Below, in pieces: positions 59,496-64,000 of a stretch of 64,000 nt of DNA. Every line of letters starts with the position of its first letter. The first letter of the stretch is position 1. Location of the stretch: NCBI RefSeq assembly GCF_013340285.1, contig NZ_BLVO01000012.1, forward strand, positions 496,001 to 560,000. Direction: 5' to 3'. The stretch is from Desulfovibrio subterraneus (GTDB lineage: Bacteria; Desulfobacterota; Desulfovibrionia; Desulfovibrionales; Desulfovibrionaceae). The notes beneath the pieces were generated by a model that was not told the origin of the DNA, made no database searches, and saw only the letters and a program-made list of their open reading frames with translations. The position numbers and the translations under genes are program-made.

Positions 59496-60561
59496 TCTGC
59501 TTTACCCCCTGAGCGATGAATTCCCCCTGTTCAACGTCTTCCGGTACATCACCTTCCGTGCCGTGTGGGCGCTGCTTACGGCACTTCTGCTGTCCATCTT
59601 GCTCGGCCCCCGCTTCATCAAGTGGCTGCAGCGCATCAAGTGCGGTCAGTACATTCAGGAAGAAGTGGCCTGTCACAGCGGCAAGGCCGGCACGCCTACC
59701 ATGGGCGGCCTGCTCATAGGTTTTACCATGATCACCAGCTCACTGCTGTGGTGCGACCTGACAAACACGCGGGTGTGGCTCACCCTGTTCGTGTTCACCG
59801 GGTTCGGCCTTGTGGGCTTTATCGACGATTTTTCCAAGCTGCGCCGCAAGCGTAACAAGGGCCTTTCCGCCAAGGCAAAGTTCCTCTGGCAAATGGCCAT
59901 CACCGCTGTGGTCATGTGGGTACTGGTGCAGGACCCCGCCTATTCCACGCAGCTCTCCGTGCCGTTCTTTAAGAACATCACCCCTGATCTTGGCTGGCTG
60001 TATCTGCCGTTTGCCATGTTCGTCATGGTCGGTGCCTCCAACGGCGTGAACCTCACCGACGGCATGGACGGCCTTGCCATAGGGCCCACCATCATAGCGG
60101 GCATCGTCTTTTCGGTGTTCATCTATGTGGCCGGTCACGCGCAGATTTCCTCCTACCTTCAGGTACCCGCCGTACCCGGCGTGGGTGAGGTGACCGTTGT
60201 CTGCGGTGCGCTCATTGGCGCGGGCATGGGCTTTCTCTGGTTCAACGCCTATCCGGCACAGGTGTTCATGGGCGATGTGGGCAGCCTCTCGCTCGGCGGC
60301 ACGCTCGGCTTCCTTGCCGTGCTCTGCAAGCAGGAACTCATCCTGCTCGTGGCTGGCGGCCTGTTCGTGGTGGAAACCCTCTCGGTCATCCTGCAGGTGG
60401 GCTATTTCAAGTTTTCCGGCGGCAAGCGCATCTTCCGCATGGCCCCGCTGCATCATCATTTCGAATTGAAGGGAATACCGGAGTCCAAGGTCATCATCCG
60501 GTTCTGGATAACCTCGGCACTGCTGGGCCTCGTCGCCCTCAGCGTGCTCAAGCTCCGCTAG
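59485..60561 (+). CDS. mraY: MraY, phospho-MurNAc-pentapeptide transferase
   Basis: A 358-residue inner-membrane enzyme making lipid I. It has about ten helices. Catalytic motifs are [11 protein letters not shown], the FIDDFSKL aspartates, [32 protein letters not shown] and the HHHFELKG triad. GGAGG stands 6 nt upstream of the ATG, inside the murF end. Confidence 0.97.
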   Translation: MLYNLLYPLSDEFPLFNVFRYITFRAVWALLTALLLSILLGPRFIKWLQRIKCGQYIQEEVACHSGKAGTPTMGGLLIGFTMITSSLLWCDLTNTRVWLTLFVFTGFGLVGFIDDFSKLRRKRNKGLSAKAKFLWQMAITAVVMWVLVQDPAYSTQLSVPFFKNITPDLGWLYLPFAMFVMVGASNGVNLTDGMDGLAIGPTIIAGIVFSVFIYVAGHAQISSYLQVPAVPGVGEVTVVCGALIGAGMGFLWFNAYPAQVFMGDVGSLSLGGTLGFLAVLCKQELILLVAGGLFVVETLSVILQVGYFKFSGGKRIFRMAPLHHHFELKGIPESKVIIRFWITSALLGLVALSVLKLR

Positions 60562-60565
60562 GTTC

Positions 60566-61870
60566 ATGGTCATGAAGATATCCTGCCAGCAGAGTCCCGT
60601 TACCACAGGCATGAAGGCCGTGGTTGTGGGTGTGGGAAGCACCGGCATGGCTGCCGCAGAGCTGCTGCATGCCCTTGGCGCACAGGTGCGCATTGTGGAC
60701 CGCAGCGCGGACAAGGTTACACCCGCATTTCGTGAGGTTATCGAAAAGTTGGGTTTTGAGACCGCCTTTGGCGATCACTCCGTGGAGCAGTTTGCCGGAG
60801 CGTCGCTTGTGGTGCCCAGCCCCGGTGTTCCTGTGCTCAAGATACAGCAGTATCTGCCTGCCGATGCGCTTGTGATGGCGGAAACCGAACTCGCGTGGCA
60901 CTGCGTGCAGCACATTCCCGTGCTGGCGGTGACGGGCACGAACGGCAAGACCACCACCGTGCGCCTGTGTGCAAAGATGCTGGAAGATGCTGGCAAGAAG
61001 GTGTTTCTCGGCGGCAACATAGGCACCCCTCTCAGCCGTTTCGTGCTGGAAGGCGGCGAGGCCGATGTGCTGGTGCTGGAACTCTCCAGCTTCCAGTTGC
61101 AGACCTGCTCGGCACTGCGCCCCAAGGTGGGCGTGCTGACCAATATCACCGTGGACCATCTCGACTACCATAAGGACATGGACGAATACACGGACGCCAA
61201 GATGCGCCTGTTCGCCCGTCAGACCGTTGAGGACAAGGCCATTTTCGGTCCCGGTCTTGAGGATTTGCCGTACCGCCACGACGTGAAGGCGGAAATCTGG
61301 TTCTTCGACGATTCTTCCCGCTTCCCCGATGCACTGCTGAAGGGGCGGCACAATCGTCTGAATATGGAAGCCTCCTTCCTTGCCTGTTCAGTGTTCGGCG
61401 TGACTGAAGAAAGTGCGGCAGCCACGCTGCGCGAATTTGTCGCAGCCGAGCACACGCTGGAAACCGTGGGCGTCGCCAGGGGCGTGACCTTTGTGAACGA
61501 CACCAAGGCCACCACCGTGGACGCCGTGCGCGCCGCGCTGGAAACCTTTGACGCTCCCATCCTGCTGCTTGCAGGCGGCGTATACAAGGGCGGAGACCTC
61601 TCCACCCTTGCCGGACTCGTGCGCAGCAAGGTGAAGGCTGTGGGACTGTATGGCAGCAGCCGTGAGAAATTTGAACAGGCATGGGCCGGTTGTGCGCCCA
61701 TGTCCTACGACACGACCATGGAAGAAGCCGCAAGACGGCTCATGGATAAGGCTGCCGCAGGCGATGTGATGTTGCTTGCTCCCGCCACGTCCAGCTTTGA
61801 CCAGTACGCCAACTACCGGGCCCGCGGTGAGGACTTCCGCCGCATCTACAGCCTGTTGGCAGGAGAATAG
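60566..61870 (+). CDS. murD: MurD, UDP-MurNAc-L-Ala D-glutamate ligase
   Basis: A 434-residue Mur ligase. The N-terminal Rossmann domain begins MKAVVVGVGSTGMAAAELL (residue 16), so a second start at 60611 is possible; I keep the upstream ATG at 60566, next to mraY. The ATP loop is AVTGTNGKTTTVRL; LTNITVDHLDYHKDMDEY and FVNDTKATTVDAVRAAL are further Mur motifs, and LLAPATSSFDQYANYRARGE is the MurD C-terminal signature. Confidence 0.96.
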   Translation: MVMKISCQQSPVTTGMKAVVVGVGSTGMAAAELLHALGAQVRIVDRSADKVTPAFREVIEKLGFETAFGDHSVEQFAGASLVVPSPGVPVLKIQQYLPADALVMAETELAWHCVQHIPVLAVTGTNGKTTTVRLCAKMLEDAGKKVFLGGNIGTPLSRFVLEGGEADVLVLELSSFQLQTCSALRPKVGVLTNITVDHLDYHKDMDEYTDAKMRLFARQTVEDKAIFGPGLEDLPYRHDVKAEIWFFDDSSRFPDALLKGRHNRLNMEASFLACSVFGVTEESAAATLREFVAAEHTLETVGVARGVTFVNDTKATTVDAVRAALETFDAPILLLAGGVYKGGDLSTLAGLVRSKVKAVGLYGSSREKFEQAWAGCAPMSYDTTMEEAARRLMDKAAAGDVMLLAPATSSFDQYANYRARGEDFRRIYSLLAGE

Positions 61871-61875
61871 GAAGT

Positions 61876-62988
61876 ATGTCCCCTTTGAAGAAGACCGCAT
61901 GGAACATGGACTGGGTACTGCTCGCCTCGGCGGTGTGCCTTGTCGCCTTCGGCCTGACCATGGTGCTGAGCGCCAGCGGTATCATGGCCGAGAAGTTCTA
62001 TGCGGATAAGTACTTCTTCTTCAAACGCCAGTTGCTGTTCGCAGGGCTTGGCGGGCTGGGCATGGTGGCGCTTGCCTCCATGCCGCGCAAGCTTCTCTAT
62101 CAGCTGCAGTATCCGGCGCTCGGCATAGCGCTTGTGCTGGTCATTCTTACGCTGACTCCGGTGGGCACCAATATCAACGGTGCCAGTCGATGGATATCGT
62201 TTGGATTTTTTGCCGTGCAGCCCATGGAATTCGCCAAGATCGCCCTGGTGCTGTATCTGGCCTATTTCTTCAGCGCCAAGCAGGAGCTGGTAAAGACCTT
62301 CTCCAAGGGGGTCATACCTCCCTTTGCCGTAACCGGCCTTTTCTGCCTGCTGTTGCTCAAGCAGCCGGACTTCGGCGCTGCCGCAATGATGGCCATGTTG
62401 TTGTTCTTCATGTGTCTTGTAGGCGGAACGCGCCTTATCTATCTGGTCGCTTCCGCAGTACTGGCAGGCGGAGCAGGGTGGCTGCTCATCATGCGTTCCA
62501 GCTACCGCTCGCGCCGCATGCTCGCCTTTCTCGACCCGTTCAAGGATGCGCAGGATACAGGCTATCAGCTCGTGCAGTCGCTCTTTGCCATGGGTTCCGG
62601 CGGTATAGCAGGGCAGGGACTCGGCGCAAGCAAGCAGAAGCTTTTCTTCCTGCCCGAACCGCACAACGACTTCATCATGGCGGTGGTAGGCGAAGAACTG
62701 GGCTTTGTGGGTGTATCCCTGTTTTTCATTATCATGGGCGTGTTCCTGTGGCGCGCCTACAGAGTGGCCTACAAGCAGGAAGACCTGCGTGACCGCCTCA
62801 CCGCGTTCGGGCTGGCGCTCATTCTCACGCTCGGTGCCGTGTTCAATCTTGCCGTGGTCATGGGGGCCGCACCGCCCAAGGGTGTTGCCATGCCATTCAT
62901 GAGCTACGGCGGCAGTAGCCTTCTGGCCACTTTCGCCTGTGTGGGCCTGCTGCTCAATTTTTCAAGAACGTCTGAAGGGACGGCGTAG
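61876..62988 (+). CDS. ftsW: FtsW, septal SEDS glycosyltransferase
   Basis: A 370-residue polytopic membrane protein of the SEDS family that polymerises lipid II with FtsI. It has about ten helices, NGASRWISFGFFAVQPMEFA, the conserved PDFGAAAMM segment with the catalytic Asp region, PEPHNDFIMAVVGEELGFVG and a final AMPFMSYGGSSLLATF. AGGA precedes the ATG. It is 5 bp after murD and 3 bp before murG. Confidence 0.96.
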   Translation: MSPLKKTAWNMDWVLLASAVCLVAFGLTMVLSASGIMAEKFYADKYFFFKRQLLFAGLGGLGMVALASMPRKLLYQLQYPALGIALVLVILTLTPVGTNINGASRWISFGFFAVQPMEFAKIALVLYLAYFFSAKQELVKTFSKGVIPPFAVTGLFCLLLLKQPDFGAAAMMAMLLFFMCLVGGTRLIYLVASAVLAGGAGWLLIMRSSYRSRRMLAFLDPFKDAQDTGYQLVQSLFAMGSGGIAGQGLGASKQKLFFLPEPHNDFIMAVVGEELGFVGVSLFFIIMGVFLWRAYRVAYKQEDLRDRLTAFGLALILTLGAVFNLAVVMGAAPPKGVAMPFMSYGGSSLLATFACVGLLLNFSRTSEGTA

Positions 62989-62991
62989 GAT

Positions 62992-64000
62992 ATGCAACGC
63001 GTGATATTCACCACCGGAGGAACCGGTGGACACATCTTCCCGGCGCTGGCCGTGGCAGAGGAACTTCGGAAGCGGTTTCCCGAGGCCGAATTCCTGTTCA
63101 TAGGCGGCGAGTACGGGCCGGAGCGCGACATTGTCACGCGGGCCGGAATCGAATTCGTGGGCCTGCCCGTGCGCGGAGTGCTCGGCCGCGGTGTGCGCGC
63201 CGTGGGTGCCGTGTTCGGCCTTGCTGCTGCAACGGTGCGTGCCATGGGCATTATCGGCAGGTTCAACCCCGATGCCGTTATCGGCTTCGGCGGGTATGCC
63301 GCCTTTGCCGCATGCATGGCCGCCAAGCTGCGTGAAAAGCCGGTGGCAGTGCACGAGCAGAACAGTGTTCCCGGCCTTGCCAACAAGCTCATCGCCAAGG
63401 TGGCCGACCGCGTGTTCATTTCCATGCCTGATCCGGCGGAAAATTTTCTGCCCCGCAAAACAGTGCTGACGGGCAACCCCGTCCGCGCTGATATCAGGGC
63501 GCTGCGTGATCATTCCATGAACACGACGGGTGCGCGCCGTCTTCTCGTGGTGGGGGGCAGCCTTGGTGCCCGTGCCGTGAATACGGCGGTTATCGCCATG
63601 CTGCCTGCACTGCGTGATGCCGGTGTAACCGTGCAGCACCAGACAGGGCAGGCCGATTTCGAACGGGTTCGCACTGCCTATGCGGAAGCGGGCATGCAGG
63701 ATTGCATTGTCTCCCCGTTCATCGACGATATGGCAGCAGCCTATGCGCAGGCCGACCTTGTGCTGTGCCGTGCCGGAGCCACCACCGTGGCGGAGCTGAC
63801 CGTGGCGGGCAAGCCTGCCGTGTTCATTCCCTTTCCGCATGCCACGCACAACCATCAGGTGCACAACGCCCGCTACCTTGAGCGGCAGGGCGCGGCTCTG
63901 GTGGTTGAAGAGCGCCAGCTGGCCGAAGGTGCATCCGATTACGTGGAAATTTCAACTCTGGTTACCGAACTGATCTGCGATGCATCCCGCCTGAAAACCA
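62992..64000 (+). CDS. murG: MurG, lipid II synthase (partial, 3' end outside window)
   Basis: The first 336 codons of the GlcNAc transferase that converts lipid I to lipid [22 protein letters not shown] carries the N-terminal glycine loop; [49 protein letters not shown] and [11 protein letters not shown] are all MurG motifs. AGGA precedes the ATG. The frame runs off the window end without a stop. Confidence 0.97.
   Translation, partial: MQRVIFTTGGTGGHIFPALAVAEELRKRFPEAEFLFIGGEYGPERDIVTRAGIEFVGLPVRGVLGRGVRAVGAVFGLAAATVRAMGIIGRFNPDAVIGFGGYAAFAACMAAKLREKPVAVHEQNSVPGLANKLIAKVADRVFISMPDPAENFLPRKTVLTGNPVRADIRALRDHSMNTTGARRLLVVGGSLGARAVNTAVIAMLPALRDAGVTVQHQTGQADFERVRTAYAEAGMQDCIVSPFIDDMAAAYAQADLVLCRAGATTVAELTVAGKPAVFIPFPHATHNHQVHNARYLERQGAALVVEERQLAEGASDYVEISTLVTELICDASRLKT

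Noticed and set aside
1-64000. tRNA, rRNA, prophage, insertion sequence or integron signals
   Set aside because: No TPsiC-arm-like GGTTCGA context in a cloverleaf, no transposase or integrase frames, and no long terminal inverted repeats were seen by eye on either strand.

Overview
The window is chromosomal DNA of a Gram-negative, GC-rich sulfate-reducing bacterium, most likely of the Desulfovibrionaceae. The main evidence is a dsrC gene with both C-terminal cysteines, a chemoreceptor fused to a hemerythrin domain (DcrH-like), a MucR/Ros-type zinc-finger regulator, a complete livKHMGF amino-acid importer and a meso-DAP-type murein cluster. This assignment comes from gene content and my memory of these families; no database search was possible.

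Layout. 0-4.4 kb (minus): branched-chain amino-acid ABC importer, livF cut by the window edge. 4.9-6.9 kb (plus): a CntK/DapF-superfamily racemase, a small HMA-like protein and an orphan CheW. 7-9.8 kb (plus): a PAS-rich sensor kinase followed 2 bp later by a CadC-like ArsR repressor. 9.9-14.4 kb (minus): RND pump and its periplasmic adaptor. 14.7-17 kb (plus): DUF3124 protein, a FadR-type regulator with a likely self-operator, and a TauE/SafE permease. 17.6-19.5 kb: small unknown gene, dsrC, CBS-ACT protein. 19.6-28 kb: accessory-looking stretch with larC, an unknown protein, a radical SAM/SPASM protein, lepA and lepB, interspersed with degenerate 12-13 bp tandem repeats. 27.9-36 kb: hemerythrin chemoreceptor, comM, a Cache/PAS chemoreceptor, rsgA. 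36-43.3 kb: hemC, fmdB-like, gmhA, nadK, a DUF89-like protein, a DUF4254 protein and gatB. 43.7-50 kb: MucR-family regulator, a cNMP-binding protein, lipoprotein, Cys-rich protein, shikimate-kinase-family kinase, rpsI, rplM, an HD protein and a CBS protein. 50.2-52.7 kb (minus): pyk and an HD-GYP phosphodiesterase. 52.8-64 kb (plus): the dcw cluster mraZ-rsmH-ftsL-ftsI-murE-murF-mraY-murD-ftsW-murG, murG cut by the window edge.

Most of the window is housekeeping: translation (lepA, gatB, rpsI, rplM, rsgA), heme and NAD(P) metabolism, glycolysis and envelope synthesis. I see no CRISPR array, rRNA, tRNA, transposase or prophage. The less ordinary items are (i) a roughly 376-bp, 29-unit array of degenerate 13-bp repeats at 21.2-21.6 kb, with related 12/13-bp arrays at 22.3, 23.3 and 27.8 kb, one of them inside a reading frame; (ii) a CntK-like racemase without the rest of an opine-metallophore pathway; (iii) a lepA leader in which a hairpin separates a strong Shine-Dalgarno sequence from the start codon; (iv) a shikimate-kinase-family enzyme lacking the substrate-binding arginine; (v) several clean palindromic operators (FadR type at 15.28 kb, CRP type at 34.92 kb, a 24-bp palindrome at 19.62 kb).
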